A stretch of 64,000 nucleotides of DNA from Luteimonas sp. BLCC-B24 (GCF_028550595.1 NZ_JAQQGN010000004.1:222639-286638), one strand, 5' to 3'; positions 35,085 to 44,441 are shown, counted from the first letter of the stretch. A program made the numbers and translations. The notes: generated by a model from the letters alone, not told the origin.

Positions 35085-36293
35085 GTGACCCTGCTGTCCC
35101 CGCTGTCCGCCCCTCCTGCCCCGCTGGCCGCGATCGCCCTTGCGCGCATCGACGAAGGCGTCTGCCTGCACGAGGCGGACGGCCGCCTGATCTACGCCAA
35201 TCCGGCCGCCGAAGCCCTGCTGCGTCTGCATCCGGCCTGGGTCGAGATCGCCGGCCGCCTGGATCGCGTATTGACCGCCGATGCCATGCGGCATGCACGC
35301 GACAACGCGCACTGGGACGGCGCGATCACGCTGGCGCCCGGCCGGGCCCTGGATGCCCGGCTGTACTGGCTGGGCGCGGACAGCGGCCGGTTCCTGCTGC
35401 TGCTCAAGGACGGCGCCCGCAGTGACGACGAGCAGGCCCTGCAGCTGCGGCACGAGGAACTGAACGTGCGGTTCAACGCCGCACAGGAGCAGCTGCTGCA
35501 ATCGGAGAAGCTCGCGTCGATCGGCCAGCTCGCCGCCGGCGTGGCGCACGAGATCAACAACCCGATCGGCTACGTCCACTCCAATCTCGGCAGCCTGCAG
35601 GAATACGTCGGCAACCTGTTCGCGCTGATCGACGTCTACGAACGCGCCCTGCGTTCGGCCGATCCGCATGCGATGCGATCGGAGATCGACGCCACCCGCG
35701 AACGTCTGGACGTGGATTTCATCAGCCGGGATCTTCCGCAACTCCTCACCGAGTCGCGCCAGGGCATCGAGCGGGTGACCGGCATCGTGCGCGACCTGCG
35801 CGATTTCTCGCGCTCCGACCGTGAACATGCCTGGCGTCTGGCCGACCTGCATGCGGGCCTCGATTCGACCATCAACATCGTCTGGAACGAGCTGCGCTAC
35901 AAGGCCAAGCTGGAGAAGCACTACGGCACGCTGCCGATGATCGAGTGCCTGCAGTCGGAGTTGAACCAGGTCTTCATGAACCTGCTGCTCAACGCCGGCC
36001 AGGCGATCGACGGCGAAGGCGTGATCACCGTGCGCACCGGGCACGAGCCCGGCCAGGTCTGGGTGGAGATCGGCGATACCGGCAGCGGCATCGCGCCCGA
36101 GATGCTGCAGCGCATCTTCGATCCGTTCTTCACCACCAAGGCAGTGGGCAAGGGCACCGGACTCGGCCTGTCGATCTCCTACGGCATCGTCGCCAAGCAT
36201 CACGGGCGGATCGAGGTCGACAGCGCGCCCCAGGCCGGCAGCCGGTTCCGCGTGATCCTGCCGGTGCGCCAGCCGCAGACCGATCCGGCCTGA
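35085..36293 (+). CDS. PAS-domain sensor histidine kinase
   Basis: 402 aa, cytoplasmic (no transmembrane segment). A PAS-like N-terminal domain (about 20-115: GVCLHEADGRLIYANPAAEALL) is followed by a HisKA domain with the phospho-acceptor His in GQLAAGVAHEINNPIGYVHSNL, then a HATPase domain (NLLLNAGQAI, GDTGSGIAPEMLQRIFDPFFTTK, GTGLGLSISYGIV). GTG start at 35085, 73 bases after flgN. It converges on the EAL-receiver gene with a single base between stops. Its regulator partner is unknown; the receiver of the convergent gene is a candidate. Confidence 0.88.
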   Translation: MTLLSPLSAPPAPLAAIALARIDEGVCLHEADGRLIYANPAAEALLRLHPAWVEIAGRLDRVLTADAMRHARDNAHWDGAITLAPGRALDARLYWLGADSGRFLLLLKDGARSDDEQALQLRHEELNVRFNAAQEQLLQSEKLASIGQLAAGVAHEINNPIGYVHSNLGSLQEYVGNLFALIDVYERALRSADPHAMRSEIDATRERLDVDFISRDLPQLLTESRQGIERVTGIVRDLRDFSRSDREHAWRLADLHAGLDSTINIVWNELRYKAKLEKHYGTLPMIECLQSELNQVFMNLLLNAGQAIDGEGVITVRTGHEPGQVWVEIGDTGSGIAPEMLQRIFDPFFTTKAVGKGTGLGLSISYGIVAKHHGRIEVDSAPQAGSRFRVILPVRQPQTDPA

Positions 36294-36294
36294 T

Positions 36295-38025
36295 TCAGTC
36301 GATCGGCACGTCGCGTCCGCGCTGGCTGTCGTAGGTGCGGAACGCTTGGCGGATGTGCTCGCGCAGCTTGTTGTCGTCCCAGGGCTTGGTCAGGAACCGG
36401 TAGATCGCGCCCCGGTTGATCGCATCGGTGACGGTGGCCAGATCGGTGTAGCCCGAGAGCACCAGGCGGATGGTGTCGGGATAGAGCATCTTCACCCGGC
36501 CGAGGAACTCGGTGCCGTCCATTTCCGACATGCGCTGATCCGACAGGATCACCTGCACGTCGTTGGTCGCGAGCAGCCCGAACGCGTCGCGCACGTTGCC
36601 CGCGGCGAGGATGCGGTAGCCGTCACGGCGGAACAGTCGCACCAGCGAGCGCAGCACGTTCTGTTCGTCGTCGACCAGCAGCAGGGTGCGGTCGGACTGG
36701 GTGGCGGTGAACAGTTCAGGCCGTAGATACCGCTGACGCAGGGCCTGGCTCGCGGCTTCGGCGGTCATCGGTTCGCCGAAGAGATACCCCTGGAAGTAGT
36801 CGCAGTCGGCGCGGCGCAGGAAGCCCAGCTGGGCCTCGGTCTCGACGCCGTTGGCGATGACCTTCATGCCGAGCTGGTGGCCCATCGCGATGAGCGCACG
36901 GACGATCGCCGTTTCGCGGTTGCCGGCCGGTGCGGCGCTGATGAAGCTGCGGTCGATCTTGAGGATGTCCGCCGGGTAGCGCACCAGTGCGCTGAGGCTC
37001 GCATCCCCGGTGCCGAAATTGTCCAGCGTCACCGCGATGCCTTCGTGGCGCAGCGCCGAGACGGTGCGGTAGACGATGTCGGTGCTGTTATGGGTGAGCA
37101 CGCGCTCGTTGAGTTCGAGGACGATCGCGGTCATCGGCAGGCCGGCCTGCTGCATGCGCCCGAGCAGCCGGTCGACGAAATCGGTCTGCAGCAGTTGCTG
37201 CGTGGTCACGTTGATGCCGACGAAGAAGTCGTCGAAACCCTGTTCCCGCCAGGCCCGGACCTGCGCGATCACGCGTTCGAGCATCCAGTCGCCGATCTGC
37301 AGGATCACGCCGATGCGCTCGGCCGTGGGCAGGAAGCGTTCCGGCAGCAGCAGGCCGAGGACCGGCGACTGCCAGCGCACCAGGGCTTCCATGCCGATCA
37401 CGCGGCCGTCGCGCGCGCTGATCTTGGGCTGGTAGCGCAGGCGGAACTCGCCGTTGGGCAGCGCATCGACGATCTGCCGGGCGATGGCGCTCTCGCTGTG
37501 GGCGCGGTCCTGCACGTCGAAGGTGTGCAGCTGCACCGGGTCGTCCACCGCGTGCGACGCTCGGCGCACGGCGGTTTCCGCCAGATGCAGCAGACGGCTC
37601 GCGTCGTCGCCGTGCTGCGGGCACAGGCTGATGCCGATCTTGGCTTCGAGAAAGAGCGTGTACGGCAACACCTCGAGCGGCCGCTCGATCTCGGCGATCA
37701 GGGTTTCGGCGATCGCCTGGGCATCGGCCGCGTCGCCGCCGGCCGGCAGCGGCACCGCGGCGATGAACTCGTCGCTGCCGTGGCGCCAGACCTGTCCGCG
37801 TCCCTGCAGGCGATCCTGCAGCCGCGCACCGACCGCCTCCAGGGCCGCATCGCCGACGTCCATGCCCATGTTCTGGTTGACCGAGGCGAAATGGTCGATG
37901 TCGACATGCAGCAGCACCAGCGGTACGTCACCCCGCGCCGCGGTCGCGATCATCGCCAGCAGGTCGGGATGGGCCGCGCCGAGGCGCGGCACGGCGGCGG
38001 GCGGATCGGGAACGGGCATGTGCAT
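36295..38025 (-). CDS. GGDEF(degenerate)-EAL(degenerate)-receiver protein
   Basis: 576 aa. The GGDEF domain (about 20-170) reads GSDEF at 83-87, a degenerate active site. The EAL domain (about 185-425) keeps EAL at 213-215, ELNE at 304-307 and the LKIDRSF motif, but has DNFGTG instead of DDFGTG (N336) and NGVET instead of EGVET, losing the general-base Glu. A C-terminal receiver (about 440-560: LLLVDDEQNVLRSL, VILSDQRMSEMDG, RFLTKPWDDN) follows, of the RpfG type. Lies 9 bases after the NarX-type kinase gene. It probably binds c-di-GMP or partners rather than hydrolysing it; phosphorylation would gate this. Confidence 0.87.
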   Translation of the reverse strand: MHMPVPDPPAAVPRLGAAHPDLLAMIATAARGDVPLVLLHVDIDHFASVNQNMGMDVGDAALEAVGARLQDRLQGRGQVWRHGSDEFIAAVPLPAGGDAADAQAIAETLIAEIERPLEVLPYTLFLEAKIGISLCPQHGDDASRLLHLAETAVRRASHAVDDPVQLHTFDVQDRAHSESAIARQIVDALPNGEFRLRYQPKISARDGRVIGMEALVRWQSPVLGLLLPERFLPTAERIGVILQIGDWMLERVIAQVRAWREQGFDDFFVGINVTTQQLLQTDFVDRLLGRMQQAGLPMTAIVLELNERVLTHNSTDIVYRTVSALRHEGIAVTLDNFGTGDASLSALVRYPADILKIDRSFISAAPAGNRETAIVRALIAMGHQLGMKVIANGVETEAQLGFLRRADCDYFQGYLFGEPMTAEAASQALRQRYLRPELFTATQSDRTLLLVDDEQNVLRSLVRLFRRDGYRILAAGNVRDAFGLLATNDVQVILSDQRMSEMDGTEFLGRVKMLYPDTIRLVLSGYTDLATVTDAINRGAIYRFLTKPWDDNKLREHIRQAFRTYDSQRGRDVPID

Positions 38026-38034
38026 CGAGGAATT

Positions 38035-39351
38035 CTAGCCGCGGCCGGCCGCTGCGGCGGCCTCGACGGTGGCCGGCGCATAGGGCAGCCAGGCATCGAG
38101 CCGCGTTCCGCTGCCGGGTGTGGCCGAAACCTCGAGCCGGCCGCCGGCGCCGTGGGCGCGTTCGCGCATGATCACCAGCCCCAGGCCACGCGCGGCTTCC
38201 GGCGCGAACCCGCGGCCGTCGTCGTGCACACTCAGGTCGAGCCCGTCACCGGCGTCGCGGAGCGTGAGCTGCACCCGCCCGGCACGCGCGTGGCGCACCA
38301 CGTTCGTCAGCGCCTCCTGTGCGATCCGGAAGCACGCCTGCTCGACGCCGGGATCCGGGCGCTGCGGCAGCGGATGGATGTCGAGGGCCGCCTCGATACC
38401 GGCATTGCGCAGCAGGCGCTCGGCGTGCCAGCGCAGCGCGGCTTCGAGCCCCAATGCGTCGAGTTGCGGGGGCCGCAGCAGGATCGAGATGTCGCGCAGA
38501 CGTTCCAGCGTCGCGTCGGCCAGCATCAGGATGTCTTCGAGATCGTCGCGGCGGCGCTGGGCATCGTCTTCGTCGAGCGCCGAACCGGCGGCCATCTTCA
38601 TCGCGGTGACCGACTGTCCGATGTCGTCGTGCAGTTCACGCGAGATCGCCCGCCGCTCGTCCTCCTGCAGGGTGAGCACCCGCACCGCGAGCGCCTGCAG
38701 CTCGCGGTTGCCGGCGGCCAGCTCGTCGCGCATGCGCTCGGCGTCGGTGAGGTCGCGGACGACGAGCAGGGTGCAGGGCCGCTGCTCGTGCCGGGTCTGG
38801 GCCACGGTGAGGGCCGCGCGGAAGACGCTGCCGTCGCGGCGGCGCATCGGTAGCGTCGGTGGCGGTTCACAGGCATCCGGCGCGCGGCGCCAGCTTTCGA
38901 CCGCGTCGCGGTCCTGCTCGGGGACGAGATCGGACACGGCCACACCCGTCAGACCCTCCGGCGCGTAACCGAACATCGCTTCGCCGGCGGGGTTGGCGAA
39001 GGCCACGCGATCGTCGACGAGCAGCAGCACGCCGTCGGGCAACAGACGCATCAACTCCCGCAGCTCGCGCCCGGCTGCCGGCGCCGAGCCGACCGTCGCC
39101 GAGGCGTCGTCGCAGCGGGGGAGACGCCGGTGCAGCCAGACCGCCATCAGGGCACTGCCCGCCAACGCCGTCGCCGTGGCCACCCAGAACGCCGGCATGA
39201 CGCCGACTGGCCGATTCCACAGCGCGACCAGTCCCCATGCGCCCAGCACCAGACCTGCGTGAAGCGCCGGAAGCTGCCATCGCAGTGCCGTGACGTCGAG
39301 GCGCCGATCGGCCTCGGTCCGGGGCTTGGGGCGGGACTGTCCGGTCGGCAT
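38035..39351 (-). CDS. NarX-type sensor histidine kinase with PAS domain
   Basis: 438 aa. Two transmembrane helices at about 30-75 (LHAGLVLGAWGLVALW, PAFWVATATALAGSALMAVWL). A PAS domain (about 100-210) precedes the HisKA_3 domain with the phospho-acceptor His in ERRAISRELHDDIGQS, and the HATPase domain has ALTNVVRHARAGRV and GLGLVIMRERAHGAGG. This family normally phosphorylates LuxR-type regulators. The ATG at 39349-39351 has GGAG 10 bases upstream. Its immediate downstream neighbour is the EAL-receiver gene. The LuxR-type regulator at 9228-9860 lacks a linked kinase and may be another target. Confidence 0.88.
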   Translation of the reverse strand: MPTGQSRPKPRTEADRRLDVTALRWQLPALHAGLVLGAWGLVALWNRPVGVMPAFWVATATALAGSALMAVWLHRRLPRCDDASATVGSAPAAGRELRELMRLLPDGVLLLVDDRVAFANPAGEAMFGYAPEGLTGVAVSDLVPEQDRDAVESWRRAPDACEPPPTLPMRRRDGSVFRAALTVAQTRHEQRPCTLLVVRDLTDAERMRDELAAGNRELQALAVRVLTLQEDERRAISRELHDDIGQSVTAMKMAAGSALDEDDAQRRRDDLEDILMLADATLERLRDISILLRPPQLDALGLEAALRWHAERLLRNAGIEAALDIHPLPQRPDPGVEQACFRIAQEALTNVVRHARAGRVQLTLRDAGDGLDLSVHDDGRGFAPEAARGLGLVIMRERAHGAGGRLEVSATPGSGTRLDAWLPYAPATVEAAAAAGRG

Positions 39352-39410
39352 CCCGACGGCTCTCCTTCCTTGCGCGTGGGTGCAGTCTACCCGCGGGTCC
39401 GGGGGGCGGC

Positions 39411-39437
39411 TCAACTTCATCCCGGACGGGCCGCTAA
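39411..39437 (+). promoter_or_regulatory. Sigma-28-like promoter of the PAS-GGDEF-EAL gene
   Basis: TCAACTTC, 11-base spacer, GCCGCTAA. The -10 block matches 7 of 8 consensus positions; the -35 is weaker. Predicted start about 39444, leaving a 59-base leader. Confidence 0.68.
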
Positions 39438-39502
39438 CTACCGGGACGCCCTGCCGGCCACCGGAGCCCGGGGTGCGCGAACCACGGAGTGCACGCAGCG
39501 CA

Positions 39503-42259
39503 ATGGAGTCCGGCCTCATCTCGAGCCTTCTCGACCATCCGGTGTCGGACGGCGTGCTGCTGCTCGACCGGGGTGGGCGCTGCCTGGTGGCCAATCCGGC
39601 CGCCCGGCGACGCGGACTCGACCGCCTGGTCGAACATCACGCCCTGTCGCTGGCCGGTCTGTATGCACGCCTGCTGGCCGGCGAGCGCGAGCTGCCCTGC
39701 GAACTGCCCGACACCGGCGCGCCGCTGCGCGGCCTGTTGCGCACGATCGAGATCGACCCCGGTGCGCCGGTCGCGTTCTCGCTGAGCATCCGCCTGTCCG
39801 AGGACCTCGACGACTGGCTCGAGGCCGCGGAGTCGGGCGGTCATGCGCTCTGGGTCTGGGATCTGCGCCACGACCAGATGCGCGGCTCCGGCGCCTGGCT
39901 CGAATGGGTGGGCCGCCCCGGACACGAGGCGCCGTTGCCGTTCGAGGCCGTCGAGGCGCGCATCCACCCCGAGGATCGCGCCGGCATGCGCCGCGCGCTG
40001 ACCGCCTATCTGGACGGTGAGGCGAGCGACTATCTGTACGAGTACCGCTGCGCGCTGGCGGATGGCGCCTGGCGCTGGGTCCGCGACAGCGGACGCATCA
40101 CCGCCCGCGATGCCCAGGGCCGCCCGTCCAAGGTCGCCGGCACGCTGACCGGCATCGACAGCCAGAAGCAGCTGGAGCAGACCCTGCGCGAGCAGCGTGG
40201 CCTGGTCGAGGCCACCCAGCGTCTGGCCGGCATGGCCAGCTGGCAATGGGACCAGGCCAGCGGCCGGATCGACTGCGCGGCCGTGCTGTGTGAACGCCTC
40301 GGCCTGCAGGCCGGGGATGGCGTGCGGGTGTGGCTGCGGCGGGTCCGCCGCGCCGACCGCGCCGCGCTGCGCCGCGCGTGGCGCAGCCTGCGCGACCAGC
40401 GCCGTCCGGTGCAGTTCGAGATTCCGGCCGCTGCCGACGACGGCCCGGTCTTCCTGCGCATCTGGGCCTCGCCGCAGCTGGACGAGGCCGGACGCTGCCG
40501 ACGCGTGCTCGCCCAGATCCAGGATGTCACGCGGCAGCACGAACTCGATGCCGAGGTCGACCGCCGCTCCGCGCTGCTGCGCCGGGTGGCGACGCTCGGC
40601 CGTATCGGCGGCTGCGAGATCGATGCCCGGACACGCGTGCTGCACTGGACCGGCGAGTGTGCCGGCCTGCACGGGCGCGAGGAAGACTCGCTGCCGCTGG
40701 CCGAGCTGCTGCGCCACTACACGACCGAATCGCGCGAAGCGCTCGAAACCGCGATGGATCGCGTGGCCGGCGGCGCCTGCGCGCAGAGTCTGGAGCTGTG
40801 CTTCTACCGGCCCGACGGCGCGCAGGTCTGGACCCAGGCCGTCGTCGATTTCGAACACGACGACGGCCGCCCGCCGCGGTATCTGGTGCTGTTCCGCGAC
40901 ATCTCCGGCGAACGCGCGGCCCGTGAGCGGATCGAGCGGCTGGCGCATTTCGATCCACTGACCGGGCTTCCCAACCGCTCGCGCCTGCATCAGGACGTGG
41001 ATGCGGCGCTCGCGAACGGCGGCGGCCTCTATCAGGCCCTGCTGCTGCTCGACATCTCGGGCTTCGGCGGCATCAACGAGGCCCACGGCCACGCCACCGG
41101 CGACCTGGTGCTGCGCACGGTCGCCGCGCGCCTGCACATGCTGGTCGACGCCGGCGATCTGTTCGGACGCATCGGTGCGGACGAGTTCGTCGTGCTGTTG
41201 CAGCAGGGGACGGGGCGTGACGACGTGGCCGCGACCGCCGAGCGCATCATGCGCGGCCTGTCGGACCCGGTGCCCGCGGCCGGCGAGCTGCTGCGTTTCG
41301 GCATCAGCGCCGGCATCGCGGTGCGCCCGCCGGGCGTGGGGTTCGACGAGCTGCTGCGCGCGGCCGGCGTGGCCCTGCACGGGGCACGCCAACGCGGCCG
41401 CAACCGCCTCGAGTTCTACAGCCCGGATGCCTGGCAACGTGCCCGCCGCCGGCTCGACATCGAACACGCCCTGCGCAGCGCACTGGAAAAGGACGAGTTC
41501 TCGCTCGCCTACCAGCCGCAGATGGATCTCGACGCGCAGACCGTCTGCGGCGTCGAGGCCCTGTTGCGTTGGGAACACCCGGCGCTGGGAACCTGCGGAC
41601 CGGACGAATTCATCGAGATCGCCGAGACCACCGGCGACATCGTGGCGATCGGCGAGTGGGTGCTGCGCGAGGCCTGCCGCCAGGCGGCGGCATGGGACGC
41701 GGCAGGCCTCGCGTTCGGCCGCATGTCGGTCAACGTGTCCGCGGTGCAACTGCGCGACCCCGGCTTCGCCCAGCGGGTGCTCGGCGCCTGCAATGCCGCC
41801 GGCTGGCCGCCGGCACGGCTCGAGCTGGAACTCACCGAATCGGCCCTGCTGCACGACACCGACGCCCTGTGGGCCTGTTTCGGCGTGCTGCGGGCCGCCG
41901 GCGTCGGCTTGGCGGTCGATGACTTCGGCACCGGGTTCTCGAGTCTCAGCTATCTCAGCCGCTTCCCGGTGGGCCGCCTGAAGATCGACCGCAGCTTCAT
42001 CGCCGAACTGGCCGCCGGCGATGCCGACGGCCGGGCCACGGCGGTCACCCGCGCCATCATCCAGCTCGGCACCGCCCTGCGGATGCGCGTGCTGGCGGAA
42101 GGGGTCGAATCACCCGTCGACCAGCAACTGCTGCGCGAGTACGGCTGCAACGAGGTCCAGGGCTATCTGTATGCCCGTCCGTTGCCGCCGCGCGAGATGG
42201 CCCGCTGGTTGCAGGGGCAGGCGCCGGTCGCGGCCCAGTCGGACCTGGCGCTGGTCTGA
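39503..42259 (+). CDS. PAS-GGDEF-EAL c-di-GMP enzyme, intact EAL
   Basis: 918 aa from the ATG at 39503; a longer frame would run antisense through the neighbouring kinase. At least three PAS-like segments (about 10-80, 105-225 and 230-460, with WRWVRDSGRITARDAQGRPSKVAGTLTGI as a PAC motif) precede GGDEF (GADEF at 558-562, degenerate at one Gly) and EAL. The EAL set is complete: EAL at 685-687, ELTES, DDFGTG from 806, KIDRSF and EGVES. It should therefore be a phosphodiesterase that lowers c-di-GMP and favours motility; GGDEF may be regulatory. The sigma-28 site links it to the flagellar late program. Confidence 0.88.
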   Translation: MESGLISSLLDHPVSDGVLLLDRGGRCLVANPAARRRGLDRLVEHHALSLAGLYARLLAGERELPCELPDTGAPLRGLLRTIEIDPGAPVAFSLSIRLSEDLDDWLEAAESGGHALWVWDLRHDQMRGSGAWLEWVGRPGHEAPLPFEAVEARIHPEDRAGMRRALTAYLDGEASDYLYEYRCALADGAWRWVRDSGRITARDAQGRPSKVAGTLTGIDSQKQLEQTLREQRGLVEATQRLAGMASWQWDQASGRIDCAAVLCERLGLQAGDGVRVWLRRVRRADRAALRRAWRSLRDQRRPVQFEIPAAADDGPVFLRIWASPQLDEAGRCRRVLAQIQDVTRQHELDAEVDRRSALLRRVATLGRIGGCEIDARTRVLHWTGECAGLHGREEDSLPLAELLRHYTTESREALETAMDRVAGGACAQSLELCFYRPDGAQVWTQAVVDFEHDDGRPPRYLVLFRDISGERAARERIERLAHFDPLTGLPNRSRLHQDVDAALANGGGLYQALLLLDISGFGGINEAHGHATGDLVLRTVAARLHMLVDAGDLFGRIGADEFVVLLQQGTGRDDVAATAERIMRGLSDPVPAAGELLRFGISAGIAVRPPGVGFDELLRAAGVALHGARQRGRNRLEFYSPDAWQRARRRLDIEHALRSALEKDEFSLAYQPQMDLDAQTVCGVEALLRWEHPALGTCGPDEFIEIAETTGDIVAIGEWVLREACRQAAAWDAAGLAFGRMSVNVSAVQLRDPGFAQRVLGACNAAGWPPARLELELTESALLHDTDALWACFGVLRAAGVGLAVDDFGTGFSSLSYLSRFPVGRLKIDRSFIAELAAGDADGRATAVTRAIIQLGTALRMRVLAEGVESPVDQQLLREYGCNEVQGYLYARPLPPREMARWLQGQAPVAAQSDLALV

Positions 42260-42900
42260 CGTCTTTTGCGGGGACGGACGTGCCGGGCAGCCGTGCTGCC
42301 GCCGGCATCTCGGACCATCCCGAGCGCGCGGCCCCGGGCTGCGCCGCCGGTCAGAGCCCGCGGCGTCGGATCGACGCGCCAGCATGTGAGCCACCGGTCG
42401 TCGAGACCGCTCGACCGCCGCGCGCAGCAGGGCGGGGCGGTCGTATCCGCGCCCATCCGGCGCCGACGCCATCCGCCGGCGCAGCGGCCGGGCCGTGAGC
42501 CAGACTCCGGGCCTCGGCCTCACACCCGTGCCGGCCTCCTGGCCATACGTCCCGCCAGACCGTGCGCGACCGGAAGCGCGGCACGTGAGCGCGCGCGTCG
42601 GACGCGGGCGCCGCCGGAGGCTCCGGGCATCGTGGCGCGATGCGCCCGGGGAGGAGGTGAGGTCGTATCGCACGGCTGTTCCGCAGGGGCGCGGCACGCG
42701 TCCGACCGCGGACACGGAGCCTGCCGAGGCGAACGCAATCGCGGACTGCACGCTCGCCAGGTCGGGTGCCTACGCGCTGCGGCGAATGCCCGGCGCCTGC
42801 CGACCGTCCGGCGCGGCTCTGCGGCGTCCCATGGTCGGCAGCGAGGGGCAGCTCACCTCGGATGGCCGGGCGCCGTGTGCCTGACCGGCGGCGCGCCGCT
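42260..42900. other. Non-coding interval downstream of the PAS-GGDEF-EAL gene
   Basis: About 640 bases without a convincing gene on either strand: the open frames have Arg/Ala/Pro-rich, non-protein-like composition expected of GC-rich random frames. No RNA gene or mobile element recognised. Confidence 0.6.
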
Positions 42901-43074
42901 TCAGAACCCGGCCGCGAGATCCCAGGCGATGACCGATTCCACCGCATCCATCGACGTCGCGGCGCCTGGCGCGGCCCCGGCGAGGAGACTCTCGAGCTCG
43001 CGCCTGCCCGCCAGTTCCAGGCGGTCCAGCAGATCGCCGCCGATCCGGCGCACATCGGCCGGTGCCGACGGCAC
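42901..43074 (-). CDS. Possible small protein downstream of the chemoreceptor gene
   Basis: 57 codons from a GTG to a TGA, unlike random GC-rich frames: a balanced composition with acidic and aliphatic residues (DLLDRLELAGRRELESLLAG, ESVIAWDLAAGF) and high G+C in third positions. It has no recognisable Shine-Dalgarno sequence and begins 7 bases after a strong hairpin, which argues against expression. It may be a remnant of a larger gene. Confidence 0.25.
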   Translation of the reverse strand: MPSAPADVRRIGGDLLDRLELAGRRELESLLAGAAPGAATSMDAVESVIAWDLAAGF

Positions 43075-43080
43075 ACACGC

Positions 43081-43108
43081 GCATGCCCCGGCGGTTGCCG
43101 GGGCATGC
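43081..43108 (-). terminator. 12-bp hairpin after the chemoreceptor gene
   Basis: Perfect inverted repeat GCATGCCCCGGC / GCCGGGGCATGC with a 4-base loop, 40 bases after the MCP stop. There is no U-tract on the minus strand, so it may protect the 3' end or terminate weakly. Confidence 0.6.
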
Positions 43109-43148
43109 GGGGTATCGCGTGTCGAGCCGTCTTCCAAGGCGCGGGCCG

Positions 43149-44342
43149 TCAGAACAGCTCGACGGTGCCGGCACCCATCGAATCCTGGGTCACCGGCTTG
43201 TGCGGCGGCCGCTCCCAGGTGCTGCGCAGATCGCGCAGGCGCTGACCGATACGCTGCAGGGCACGCATCAGATCCTCGTCGTAGACACCACCATTGCGAC
43301 GCAGCAGGTCCTGCAGGTCGATCGCTTCCCGGTTGATCGCGTTCAGGCGCTCGAGATGCGAATGCACGCCGCCGAGTGCCTGGGTGGCGATGTCCTCGAA
43401 CTGCAGCGCACGTACCGCCTCGCTCACGCTGGCGTCGATCGCGCGGCCGCACTCGGAAATCTCGCGCATGCCATCGCCGAGCGTGCGGTTGATCGTGGCC
43501 ACCTGCTCCAGCATGCCGGCCGCTTCGGCGCGGGCTTCGCGGGACCGGTCGAGGTCGCGCGACGCCATGCCCGACACGGTGTCGCGCACCTTGGCGATCG
43601 ATTCCTTCGACGAATGCGCCAGCTTGCGGATCTGCTCGTTGAATGCGGTCGAGCGCTCCGACAGGTTGCGCACCTCGTCGGCGACGACGGCGAAGCCACG
43701 TCCCGCCTCGCCGGCGCGGGCCGCTTCGATGGCGGCGTTGAGCGCCAGCAGGTTGGTCTGGTCGGCAATCGACTTCACGTCCTCGAGCAGGGCGAAGATG
43801 CCGTCCAGATGTCCCGCCATCTCGTCGATGTGGGTGACGGTCACGCCGCTCTGGCCGCTGACCTGCTCGAGCGCCTCGACCAGCTGTTCCATCCGCTGAC
43901 TGGCGTGCTGGGCGAAGCGCGCGACATCCGCGCCGCCCATGCCGTCCTGGTCGCCGGTGCGGTCGAGCAGGCGGCTCATCGCCTGCGACTGCTGGCGGGA
44001 CTTGCGGTTCATCGCGTCGAAGCTGCTGCCCAGACCGCTGACCGCCTGGCGGATCAGTTCCCGGGCGCGCTCCACCTCGTTCCGCGATCCTTCGATCTCG
44101 GTGCCGACGAACTGGCGCAGCTCGGTCAGAAGTTCGTCCTGCTCCTTCAGCGCCCGCGCATGCTCGGGCGAAGAGCGGCCTTCACGCCGCACCAGCAGGT
44201 AGATGCCCGCCAACCAGCTGGCGGTCAGGGTGAGCAGGATCGCCCAGCGCACCGGCGCAGCCCAATCAAGGACGAACGCGAGTGACAGCAGCAGGGTCAG
44301 CGCCAGCGGCGCGGCAAGGTGGATCAGGATGCGTGCGTACAT
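43149..44342 (-). CDS. Methyl-accepting chemotaxis-type signalling protein without periplasmic domain
   Basis: 397 aa from the ATG at 44340-44342. Two hydrophobic helices at about 8-26 and 32-50 are separated by only a few residues, so there is no extracytoplasmic ligand domain. A helical cytoplasmic region follows, ending with the hairpin tip [27 protein letters not shown] of MCPs. No CheR-binding pentapeptide is seen at the C-terminus (VELF). Because of this it may sense membrane or cytoplasmic state. Sigma-28 promoter upstream. Gene name cannot be given. Confidence 0.85.
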   Translation of the reverse strand: MYARILIHLAAPLALTLLLSLAFVLDWAAPVRWAILLTLTASWLAGIYLLVRREGRSSPEHARALKEQDELLTELRQFVGTEIEGSRNEVERARELIRQAVSGLGSSFDAMNRKSRQQSQAMSRLLDRTGDQDGMGGADVARFAQHASQRMEQLVEALEQVSGQSGVTVTHIDEMAGHLDGIFALLEDVKSIADQTNLLALNAAIEAARAGEAGRGFAVVADEVRNLSERSTAFNEQIRKLAHSSKESIAKVRDTVSGMASRDLDRSREARAEAAGMLEQVATINRTLGDGMREISECGRAIDASVSEAVRALQFEDIATQALGGVHSHLERLNAINREAIDLQDLLRRNGGVYDEDLMRALQRIGQRLRDLRSTWERPPHKPVTQDSMGAGTVELF

Positions 44343-44373
44343 GGGCGCTCTCAGGGGATTTCTCACGTCCCCG

Positions 44374-44400
44374 GTATCGGCACCCACCCGCGCGGCTTTA
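44374..44400 (-). promoter_or_regulatory. Sigma-28 promoter of the chemoreceptor gene
   Basis: Minus strand TAAAGCCG, 11-base spacer, GCCGATAC. Predicted transcription start about 44367, 25 bases before the start codon. It ties this receptor to flagellar late expression. Confidence 0.82.
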
Positions 44401-44441
44401 GCGCGGAGAAGCGCATCCGGCGTTCCCGCCGGCGCCGCCGA

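Noticed and set aside
42351..43106. Gene in the interval 42260-43148, minus strand 251 codons
   Set aside because: Composition (Arg, Pro, Ala, Gly about two thirds) is that of a random frame; no motif.
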